A DNA stretch of 5,214 bases from an uncultured Helicobacter sp. Lineage in GTDB: Bacteria; Campylobacterota; Campylobacteria; Campylobacterales; Helicobacteraceae. The notes below the pieces were generated by a model. That model had not been told where the DNA came from and made no database searches. It worked only from the letters and a program-made list of their open reading frames with translations. The stretch's first letter is position 1. Each line of letters starts with the position of its first letter. The stretch is from NCBI GenBank assembly GCA_944325475.1, contig CALVAF010000072.1, forward strand, positions 1 to 5,214, written 5' to 3'. Of the stretch, positions 1 through 4,495 are shown one piece after another. The translations under genes were made by a program, and so were the position numbers.

Positions 1-207
1 AGCATTGAGAGGAAGAAGACAAAACGTGAGGAGGGGATTCCAGAGATTAAGAAAAAAGAACAAAAACAGCTTAAAAAGGTCTATCAAGAGGAGCTTGTGA
101 AACGTTCTGTGATGAATAAAATCGCAGCGGCTTGGTTGATTACGGTGCCTTTTTCTGCTGTGCTTGGAGCATTGAGCTTTTTTATTTTGCGTTGGATTGG
201 GGTTTAG
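1..207 (+). CDS. PiT-family inorganic phosphate permease, C-terminal end (partial)
   Basis: The 5' end lies outside the window; 68 codons in frame 1 end at TAG 205-207. The visible protein has a very charged Lys/Glu-rich stretch (residues 1-40 of the fragment), then VMNKIAAAWLITVPFSAVLG and a final hydrophobic helix ending FFILRWIGV. A charged cytoplasmic loop followed by 'AAW-T-P-sa--G' and a last transmembrane helix is the usual C-terminus of PiT phosphate:cation symporters (PF01384), which sit in the inner membrane and take up inorganic phosphate. The next gene starts 2 bases after the stop, so the pair is probably co-transcribed and may be translationally coupled. Family assignment rests on the last 60 or so residues only, so it is likely but not certain. 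Confidence 0.72.
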   Translation, partial: SIERKKTKREEGIPEIKKKEQKQLKKVYQEELVKRSVMNKIAAAWLITVPFSAVLGALSFFILRWIGV

Positions 208-209
208 TT

Positions 210-902
210 TTGGATATCTCTAAGCCTTTTTATATTATTGGTGATGTGCATGGGTGCTTGGATACCTTGTGTGCGCTCATTGAAAAGTTGCCACAAAAGT
301 GGGATTCACAGATTATTTTCACTGGAGATTTGATTGATAGAGGGGCGAACTCTTGTGAGGTTGTGGATTTGGTTAGAAAACATCATTACCTTTGTGTGCT
401 TGGGAATCACGAGGAGTTGATGTTAGAGTATTATCATGCTATCCCTCCAAAGGGTTATAATAAGGTTTGGATTAATAATGGCGGTTATGAGGCAATGGAG
501 AGCTACCAAAGAAATGGGGGATTTGAGAAGATTCACGAACATTTGGAGTGGTTTTTGGGGCTGCCACGATTTTTAGAGATTCCACTTTGTGATGAGCGGG
601 GGCAGAAGCTTTTTGTGACGCATGGTTTTGGGCTGCCTTATTACAAAGAAAAAGAAAAGAAATCAGAAATGATGACTTGGAGTAGGCTAAAATCGCATTA
701 TTGGGAGAAAGAATCAAAGAAAAATTATGGGGTTTTTAATGTTTTTGGGCATGATGTGCGATTGGCACCGATGATTTTAGAGAATTTTGCAGCAATTGAT
801 ACGGGCTGTGTGTATGTAGGAGATGATTCTAAAAGCGCGGTTTTGAGCGCGTTAGAGTGGCCTAGTAAGAAGATTTATCAGCAAAAAAATTGTGAAAGAT
901 AA
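210..902 (+). CDS. PPP-family metallophosphatase (Ser/Thr protein phosphatase or ApaH/PrpE-like)
   Basis: Predicted 230-residue cytoplasmic phosphatase with a dinuclear metal site. The full PPP/calcineurin signature is present in order: GDVHG (11-15), GDLIDRG (39-45), GNHE (65-68), then metal-ligand histidines in FVTHGF (H138) and FGHDV (H181), and a late AIDTGCVY (195-202) typical of the family's closing strand. The length fits compact bacterial enzymes such as lambda-type protein phosphatase, PrpA/PrpB or ApaH-like Ap4A hydrolases. The sequence cannot tell a phosphoprotein from a dinucleoside-polyphosphate substrate. I chose TTG 210 because it places the first motif about 10 residues in, as is normal, lies just after the permease stop, and has a modest GGGG (199-202) ribosome site. 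The upstream TTG at 132 lies inside the permease frame and would add 26 unrelated residues. It follows a phosphate permease, but a phosphate-linked role is only inference. Confidence 0.88.
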   Translation: MDISKPFYIIGDVHGCLDTLCALIEKLPQKWDSQIIFTGDLIDRGANSCEVVDLVRKHHYLCVLGNHEELMLEYYHAIPPKGYNKVWINNGGYEAMESYQRNGGFEKIHEHLEWFLGLPRFLEIPLCDERGQKLFVTHGFGLPYYKEKEKKSEMMTWSRLKSHYWEKESKKNYGVFNVFGHDVRLAPMILENFAAIDTGCVYVGDDSKSAVLSALEWPSKKIYQQKNCER

Positions 903-916
903 TACCAAGGAGTAAA

Positions 917-1230
917 ATTCAAAAATATAAGGTTGTTCTATTAGGCGGTAGTAATTCTTGCATAAAGATGTTTTAAGGAGTTGGTTGGAGAAAGAAAATA
1001 TTGGGCTAACTAAATCTTGCTTTGGGGGCTATGGGGAGTTTGTAGAATCTCTATGAGTTAAAATTGTCATGCAATCAAGGTAATAATTTTGGGAATTGGT
1101 GTGATGGTTACAGAATATTAATAATATTTTTAGTCATAATGTGTGCACTAAAGAAATGTTAGAGGTTGCTGCATGGATTGTTTGCCTTTATGTAGAGCTG
1201 TTGGGATTGGATAAAAAAATGCTTGTTTGA
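917..1230 (+). pseudogene. Frame-broken remnant resembling an SGNH/GDSL-like family gene
   Basis: No intact ORF is present, but protein-like stretches switch frame in a collinear order. Frame a (917-976) gives QKYKVVLLGGSNS, then a stop. Frame b (967-1056) gives DVLRSWLEKENIGLTKSCFG, then a stop. Frame c (about 1046-1090) gives NLYELK. Then VMVTE (1101-1115) is followed in another frame by a stretch starting near 1114 with NINNIFSHNVCTKEMLEV and ending LYVELLGLDKKMLV before TGA 1228-1230. The opening 'hydrophobic strand-GGSNS', then NLYELK, a V-TE-N strand and LDKK-LV resemble what I remember of SGNH/GDSL-hydrolase-like proteins found near surface-polysaccharide genes in Helicobacter. An AAGGAG (907-912) sits 4 bases before ATT 917, which may be a lost ATG. 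At least three frameshifts are needed. Decay is clear; the family is a memory-based guess. Confidence 0.5.
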
Positions 1231-1241
1231 TGTAAAAATAT

Positions 1242-1271
1242 ATTTTAAATCGAACTGCTTTGATTTAAAAT
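1242..1271. repeat. Inverted repeat, 10-bp perfect arms, 10-bp loop
   Basis: ATTTTAAATC (1242-1251) and GATTTAAAAT (1262-1271) are exact reverse complements around GAACTGCTTT. The arms are almost all A/T, so a transcript hairpin would be weak. There is no T-run right after it, so it is not a classical terminator. It sits just beyond the end of the broken gene and could be a protein-binding palindrome, a remnant end of an inserted element, or chance in AT-rich DNA. Confidence 0.6.
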
Positions 1272-1448
1272 CGAAAATTTAAGCAAGAATAAAGCCTAAG
1301 AACAAAAAGGGGAAGGGTATATGCCCTTGCAAATATGAGTGGTTTTATGGGAAGATGATAGCTAATGATTTTTTAGATAAAATGAAAAACTACCAAAAAG
1401 CAAAGAGAGCGAATTTTAACTTTTTGGGGAGGAAGGATTTAATGAATC

Positions 1449-1477
1449 TGTGATAAATTTGTGATAAATTTGTGATA
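1449..1477. repeat. 11-bp direct tandem repeat (about 2.6 copies)
   Basis: TGTGATAAATT occurs at 1449-1459 and 1460-1470 and is followed by a partial copy TGTGATA (1471-1477). The two full copies are identical. The repeat lies outside any recognised gene. Such short tandems can vary by slipped-strand mispairing, but no gene or promoter is obviously controlled by this one. Confidence 0.75.
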
Positions 1478-1613
1478 GCTTTAAAAGCCTTTTAAAAGGG
1501 CTATTTTGTGAAAAAATCTAGGCTTAATTTTAAACTTTAAATCGAAGTATTTTTACAAATGAATTCCATTTTTCATCGCACTTTTTAAGCACCCAATTTT
1601 AAAAAACTACTTT

Positions 1614-1619
1614 TATAGT
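1614..1619 (+). promoter_or_regulatory. Possible -10 element upstream of the G-tract ORF
   Basis: TATAGT lies in an AT-rich setting about 55 bases before ATG 1673. No clear -35 is seen, though epsilonproteobacterial promoters often lack one. Weak evidence, listed because it is the best candidate for expression of the small ORF. Confidence 0.25.
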
Positions 1620-1672
1620 ATTTGTGTATTTGGCTAAATGATTGATGACAGATTGGAGGTGGGGGCTAAAAA

Positions 1673-1870
1673 ATGAGAATCCCAAATGCGGAGATTAAGA
1701 TGATAATGGAGGAGTATTTGAGCGGATTAAAAACTAAGAGTCTTGAAGAGAGACTTGGGGGGGGGGAAGCTGCACTAAAAGCACCTAAGGGGATTGGTAT
1801 TCAAGGAGGGTATTTGTGGTCATGGTGTAAGAAATTAGATATGCAAAAGAGATTTAAGGAGAGAGGATAA
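1673..1870 (+). CDS. Small hypothetical ORF with an internal G10 tract (possibly a phase-variable or relic gene)
   Basis: This is a 65-residue ORF starting MRIPNAEIKMIMEEYLSG and ending DMQKRFKERG. The start is fixed by an in-frame TAA (1667-1669) just upstream. GGAGGT (1655-1660) and GGGGG (1661-1665) lie 12 and 7 bases before the ATG and could serve as a ribosome site. Ten consecutive G (1757-1766) encode part of LGGGE at residues 28-32. Both other frames hit stops soon after the tract (TAA 1776-1778 and 1786-1788), so G10 is the only length class that keeps the frame open to 1870. No domain is recognised. 'IPNxEI' near the start faintly recalls AAA-ATPase-like/PD-(D/E)XK proteins, too short to claim. 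The 3' end overlaps the end of lnt on the other strand by 17 bases. It may be a fragment of a larger decayed gene. Confidence 0.4.
   Translation: MRIPNAEIKMIMEEYLSGLKTKSLEERLGGGEAALKAPKGIGIQGGYLWSWCKKLDMQKRFKERG
1757..1766. repeat. Homopolymeric G10 tract
   Basis: Ten G in a row stand out in an AT-rich window. Poly-G/poly-C runs of about 7 or more in Helicobacter and Campylobacter are known contingency sites that gain or lose bases at replication and switch surface-structure and restriction genes on and off. Here the tract sits at codons 29-32 of the small ORF at 1673. Confidence 0.9.
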
Positions 1871-3257
1871 AGTCATTTGAGCCATTGCTGGAGTGGTAAA
1901 TGGTGGTGCCATAGTTGAGTGAAAAATACCGCAGAAGGAGTTTTTGCAAGGTTGGTTCTATGCTTGGATTAAACCAAGCATTATTGCTAATGGCAATGAG
2001 AAAAGCTGGTGAATCGTGATAAAATTCTTGCCTTGTAGCTTCGTAGCAAATTGCAATTTGGAAGGGATGATTTTGGATAATTGCGTGATTTGGCGGTTGA
2101 TTGGCATGGTTTGCAAAGTCTGCGCTACCTTTAAAAAAATACTGGTTAATCCAATTGCTTAAAAATCTAGGCAGGGGAATTTTTTCGCCAAAGGGGACAA
2201 GAATAATTTTGTCAAAAATTTGCATTTTACCTTTGTCAAAAAGATAGGCACTATTGTAGTAGGAATTGTTTTTTTGGTGGATTGCACCGACTAAAATCGC
2301 TGAATCTTGACTTAAATATTGTAGTTCTCTAAGCAAGGATTCCTGTGTGTTTAACGCAAGTGGGAAGGCAGTCTCTGGTAAAATAATCAAATCATATTTT
2401 TCTTGTTTGGCTTGTTTGATGAGTTGGAAATTTTGATGAATAATTTGGTTTAAATTGGTTAAATCCCAACGCAAGTTTTGGGGGATATTTGTGGAAATGG
2501 TTTTGATTTTAAGTGTAGATTCTTTTGGGGTTGGATAGAGGGTCTGACTGAAAATCCCAATGCTAAATAGACCTAAAAAAAGCCCTAAAAAGCTTAATTT
2601 GTAGAATTGTCTTTGGATTAAAAAGCTAAAAATGGCAAGCAAAATGAGCAAAAGGGCAAGAATGCTTTTTGAAGGGAAAAAATAGCTTGGGGTTAAAATT
2701 GTTTCAGGGATAAACCAATTAAAACCAAAAGGGTGGATAAAACTCACACAAAGCAAAGTGGTAATGCGATAAAGTGGATTTTTAAAATAACATAAAAAAA
2801 GCAGCAAGATTCCATAAACTAATGCCACAAAAACCCAAACAAGGGGCATAAGATAGGCTAAATCATAGAATCTAAAACTAAGAGCAATCCAATAAAACCA
2901 TAAAATCCCAATGAAACTCCCACATACAAAAGCACCCAAACGCGAGAGATAGAGTAATATAAAAAGCCCAAGAATAGCAAAAATGCTAGAAAAAATAGGG
3001 GGATTTAAATCGCTAAAAAAATGTTCTAAATAAATAAAAGCACTTAAAAAAAAGGCAGTGAGGATTCCAAGTGCTGCTTGGGGGAATTTGGATGGGGGCA
3101 AATTCGTCTGAGTAGGTTTTTGGAAGGACATTTTGTAGGGCGTTTTGGGAAATATTTGAGCAAGACTTATTTGGGTAAAATGGATTTGGGCGGATTTTAC
3201 TTGAGCAGGTTCTGTTTGGGTAAGCTTTGCTTTAGAGAATAAAAGAGGTGCTATCAA
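1854..3257 (-). CDS. lnt: Apolipoprotein N-acyltransferase Lnt
   Basis: Inner-membrane enzyme that adds the third acyl chain, taken from a phospholipid, to the N-terminal cysteine of apolipoproteins, the last step of lipoprotein maturation before Lol sorting. The 467-residue ORF has hydrophobic segments at about 61-80, 88-105, 108-128, 136-157, 165-183, 198-214 and 221-240, then a periplasmic nitrilase domain (about 248-455). The expected catalytic residues are all present: E295 in LPETAFP, K350 in IFDK, E358 in VPFGE and C404 in ICYE. The C-terminus (YHSSNGSNDFILSP) looks natural. The annotated start is TTG 3257, overlapping the yajQ stop, with GGA 8 bases upstream. Homology to the family appears to begin only near residue 58, and residues 11-35 are a five-residue repeat. 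ATG at 3131 (MSFQKPTQ) is a real alternative start giving 425 residues, but it lacks a good ribosome site. Confidence 0.95.
   Translation of the reverse strand: MIAPLLFSKAKLTQTEPAQVKSAQIHFTQISLAQIFPKTPYKMSFQKPTQTNLPPSKFPQAALGILTAFFLSAFIYLEHFFSDLNPPIFSSIFAILGLFILLYLSRLGAFVCGSFIGILWFYWIALSFRFYDLAYLMPLVWVFVALVYGILLLFLCYFKNPLYRITTLLCVSFIHPFGFNWFIPETILTPSYFFPSKSILALLLILLAIFSFLIQRQFYKLSFLGLFLGLFSIGIFSQTLYPTPKESTLKIKTISTNIPQNLRWDLTNLNQIIHQNFQLIKQAKQEKYDLIILPETAFPLALNTQESLLRELQYLSQDSAILVGAIHQKNNSYYNSAYLFDKGKMQIFDKIILVPFGEKIPLPRFLSNWINQYFFKGSADFANHANQPPNHAIIQNHPFQIAICYEATRQEFYHDSPAFLIAISNNAWFNPSIEPTLQKLLLRYFSLNYGTTIYHSSNGSNDFILSP
3154..3228. repeat. Degenerate 15-bp tandem repeat in the 5' end of lnt
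   Basis: Five consecutive 15-bp units on the plus strand begin ATTTGAGCA, ATTTGGGTA, ATTTGGGCG, ACTTGAGCA and GTTTGGGTA (starts 3154, 3169, 3184, 3199, 3214). Read on the coding minus strand they give five-residue units with the pattern x-[A/T]-Q-[I/V/T]-x: TQT, AQV, AQI, TQI, AQI. Because the period is a multiple of three, copy changes would keep the frame. The repeat is present in lnt only if translation starts at 3257. Confidence 0.8.
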
Positions 3258-3757
3258 GTGAAGTTTCCAAAGCTTAGGGCGATATCTAATTCCATTTTTT
3301 TAAGGTGGGCGATGACTTTTTGAAGCTCATCAATGTCTTTGGATTTCACACGGATTTCGCTACCTTGAATCTGTGTGCTGACTTTGAATTTTTGATTCTT
3401 GATTTCTGTATTAATAGCTTTTGTGCTTTTGTCATCAAGGGCATCATTGAGTTTGTAGGTAATCTTGAGATTCCCACCACTTGCATTATCTTTGGAAGTT
3501 TCTTTTAAGACTCTTAAAGAAAGATTGCGTTTGATGAGTTTGGAATCTAAAATATCCTTAATTGTTTTGGCTTTATTTTCGCTTGTAGCGAGAATCGTGA
3601 GGGTTTTTTCTTTTTCATTAAAATCCAAATCTTTTGCCTTATCATCTTTAAAATCAAAGCGATTAGCAATTTCTTTTTTGGCTTGCTCTAGGGCGTTTTT
3701 AAACTCCTGAATATCGACTTTTGCAGAGAGGTCAAAGTGATGTTCTTTAGCTGCCAT
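3254..3757 (-). CDS. yajQ: YajQ-family (UPF0234) nucleotide-binding protein
   Basis: This 167-residue cytoplasmic protein is close to the usual YajQ length of about 160-165. Family hallmarks are FDLSAKVDIQEFKNALEQA (8-26) with the following RFDFK (33-37), then LTILATSENKAKTIKDILDSKLIKR (about 52-76), and the closing ALSFGNF. YajQ proteins have a double RRM-like ferredoxin fold. They bind nucleotides or RNA, and a Xanthomonas member binds cyclic di-GMP; the role here is not set by sequence. ATG 3755-3757 is preceded by AAGGAAA at good spacing. The stop TGA (3254-3256) overlaps the TTG start of lnt, so the two genes are probably one transcript with coupled translation. In the minus direction an extended -10 (TGATAAAAT, 3794-3802) lies just upstream. 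Confidence 0.95.
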   Translation of the reverse strand: MAAKEHHFDLSAKVDIQEFKNALEQAKKEIANRFDFKDDKAKDLDFNEKEKTLTILATSENKAKTIKDILDSKLIKRNLSLRVLKETSKDNASGGNLKITYKLNDALDDKSTKAINTEIKNQKFKVSTQIQGSEIRVKSKDIDELQKVIAHLKKMELDIALSFGNFT

Positions 3758-3793
3758 TTGGTTTCCTTTTTGAGTAAAATTTTAAAAAATTTT

Positions 3794-3802
3794 ATTTTAT
3801 CA
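3794..3802 (-). promoter_or_regulatory. Probable extended -10 promoter for yajQ-lnt
   Basis: The minus strand reads TGATAAAAT here, a TGn extended -10 with hexamer TAAAAT, about 37 bases upstream of the yajQ ATG and embedded in A/T tracts. This matches the sigma-80/sigma-70-type promoters of Helicobacter and Campylobacter, which rely on an extended -10 and often have no conserved -35. Confidence 0.55.
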
Positions 3803-3823
3803 TATCTTTTTTTAGGTTAGTTT

Positions 3824-3833
3824 TGTGTAAAAT
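3824..3833 (+). promoter_or_regulatory. Probable -10 promoter for cvpA-lysS
   Basis: TGTGTAAAAT, with hexamer TAAAAT at 3828-3833 preceded by TG and a T-rich stretch, lies 35 bases before the cvpA TTG. It is placed divergently from the yajQ promoter within the 111-base gap. A transcript starting near 3840 would have a leader of about 30 bases. Confidence 0.5.
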
Positions 3834-3868
3834 ATCGGAATTATTCTGCATTTTAAAGGTTTTTTGTT

Positions 3869-4399
3869 TTGGATAGTTTGAGTTATTTTGATTTGATTGT
3901 TGGTTTGCTGATTGTTTTAATTGGGATTAAAGGTGTTGTTAATGGCTTTATTCGCGAGATTTGTGGATTAGTTGGCGTTGTGGGTGGTGTGTTTATCGCT
4001 TCTGTTTATGCTACAGAGGCAGGAGGCTGGATAAGTCAGAATATTTATGCTTTTGAAAACCCTTCTGCTATTTCGCTTATTGGCTTTTTGGTGTTGTTAA
4101 TTCTTGTGTGGGTTTCGAGTTTGGTGGTTGCAGAGATTTTACAAAAAGCTATGAGAATTGGCGCCCTAAGTGCAATTAATCGTATTTTGGGTTTTTGTTT
4201 TGGGGTTTTGAAAAATTTTATGATTTTTTCAATTATTTTTTATACGATTTCCAATATTCAAATCACAAGAGATTTTATCCAACAACACACGCAAAATAGT
4301 TTTTTATATCCAATATTGTTTAATACTGGAGAGGCGATTATTAGGCTTGATGTGCCACAAGGGGAAGTCCAAAATGTGAGCGAAGAAATGAAGCGCTAA
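3869..4399 (+). CDS. cvpA: CvpA-family inner-membrane protein, C-terminally truncated
   Basis: This 176-residue membrane protein opens YFDLIVGLLIVLIGIKGVVN (6-25), the standard CvpA (PF02674) first helix and 'G-xxKG-xxG' turn, followed by GFIREICGLVGVVGG (26-40). Four hydrophobic segments lie at about 8-24, 30-47, 67-90 and 106-127, with RILGFCFGVLKNFM (105-118) typical of the fourth. CvpA proteins were first linked to colicin V production and later to envelope stress and bile tolerance; their molecular function is unclear. The start is TTG 3869 with AAGG about 10 bases upstream. Translation stops at TAA 4397-4399, but the same frame, after a second stop TAG 4403-4405, runs open to TGA 4493-4495, inside lysS. 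The soluble tail therefore seems to have been lost by mutation. The gene is probably co-transcribed with lysS. Confidence 0.88.
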   Translation: MDSLSYFDLIVGLLIVLIGIKGVVNGFIREICGLVGVVGGVFIASVYATEAGGWISQNIYAFENPSAISLIGFLVLLILVWVSSLVVAEILQKAMRIGALSAINRILGFCFGVLKNFMIFSIIFYTISNIQITRDFIQQHTQNSFLYPILFNTGEAIIRLDVPQGEVQNVSEEMKR

Positions 4400-4495
4400 G
4401 AGTAGGAATTGCAAGAAAATCTAATGATTAAGCAAAAAGAACAGAATTCTGCAAAATATGTAAGTTATGCAATTAAAGGAGAAGCAATTGTTTGA
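4400..4495 (+). pseudogene. Out-of-use C-terminal tail of cvpA
   Basis: Directly after the cvpA stop and in the same frame lie one Glu codon, TAG (4403-4405), and then 29 open codons with K/E/Q-rich character (ELQENLMIKQKEQN) ending YAIKGEAIV before TGA 4493-4495. That old stop would overlap the lysS start (4488) by 8 bases, a normal operon arrangement. TAA and TAG differ by one base from AAA/CAA and AAG/CAG, codons expected in such a helical tail. It has no own start or ribosome site. The AAGGAG for lysS lies inside it. Read as coding sequence silenced by two nonsense mutations; chance openness over 29 codons cannot be excluded. Confidence 0.5.
4476..4490 (+). promoter_or_regulatory. Ribosome binding site and TTG start of lysS
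   Basis: AAGGAG (4476-4481) is followed after 6 bases by TTG (4488-4490). This is the strongest Shine-Dalgarno match in the window. It decides the start: the protein opens MFEDDIYIQGRIQKANSLRE, as expected for Helicobacter LysRS, and no ATG or GTG in frame is better placed. Confidence 0.8.

Larger units (their letters stand above)
1231..1672. other. Gene-poor stretch with short repeats
   Basis: No gene is recognised on either strand. On the plus strand one frame is open from 1283 to TGA 1451-1453 (about 56 codons, Lys-rich, including YEWFYGKMIANDFLDKMKNY), but it has no clear start or ribosome site and I cannot assign it. The stretch also holds an inverted repeat (1242-1271), an 11-bp tandem repeat (1449-1477), three copies of a TTTAAA(A)TCGAA word (1244-1254, 1264-1275, 1536-1546) and a weak hairpin (1486-1502). 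Stops are frequent in all other frames. It is best read as eroded sequence between the broken gene and the G-tract ORF. Confidence 0.5.

Noticed and set aside
132..209. Upstream TTG start for the phosphatase giving 26 extra residues
   Set aside because: It lies within the permease coding frame, and the extra residues do not resemble the family, whose first motif normally sits near the N-terminus.
472..717. 81-codon minus-strand ORF
   Set aside because: It lies fully inside the phosphatase gene, has no recognisable motif and is an antisense shadow.
1449..1477. CRISPR or iteron array
   Set aside because: The units are 11 bp, directly adjacent, fewer than three, without spacers, and no Cas or Rep gene is nearby.
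1486..1502. Hairpin AGCCTTTTAAAAGGGCT as a rho-independent terminator
   Set aside because: The stem is imperfect and AT-rich, the loop is minimal and only ATTTT follows. There is no intact gene directly upstream to terminate.
3305..3710. Two plus-strand ORFs opposite yajQ
   Set aside because: They are antisense shadows of a well-supported gene; their Leu/Phe/Ser-rich content is what reversed Lys/Glu codons give.
4397..4405. Programmed stop-codon readthrough in cvpA
   Set aside because: Two stops of different type within nine bases and no visible readthrough signal make simple mutational loss more likely.
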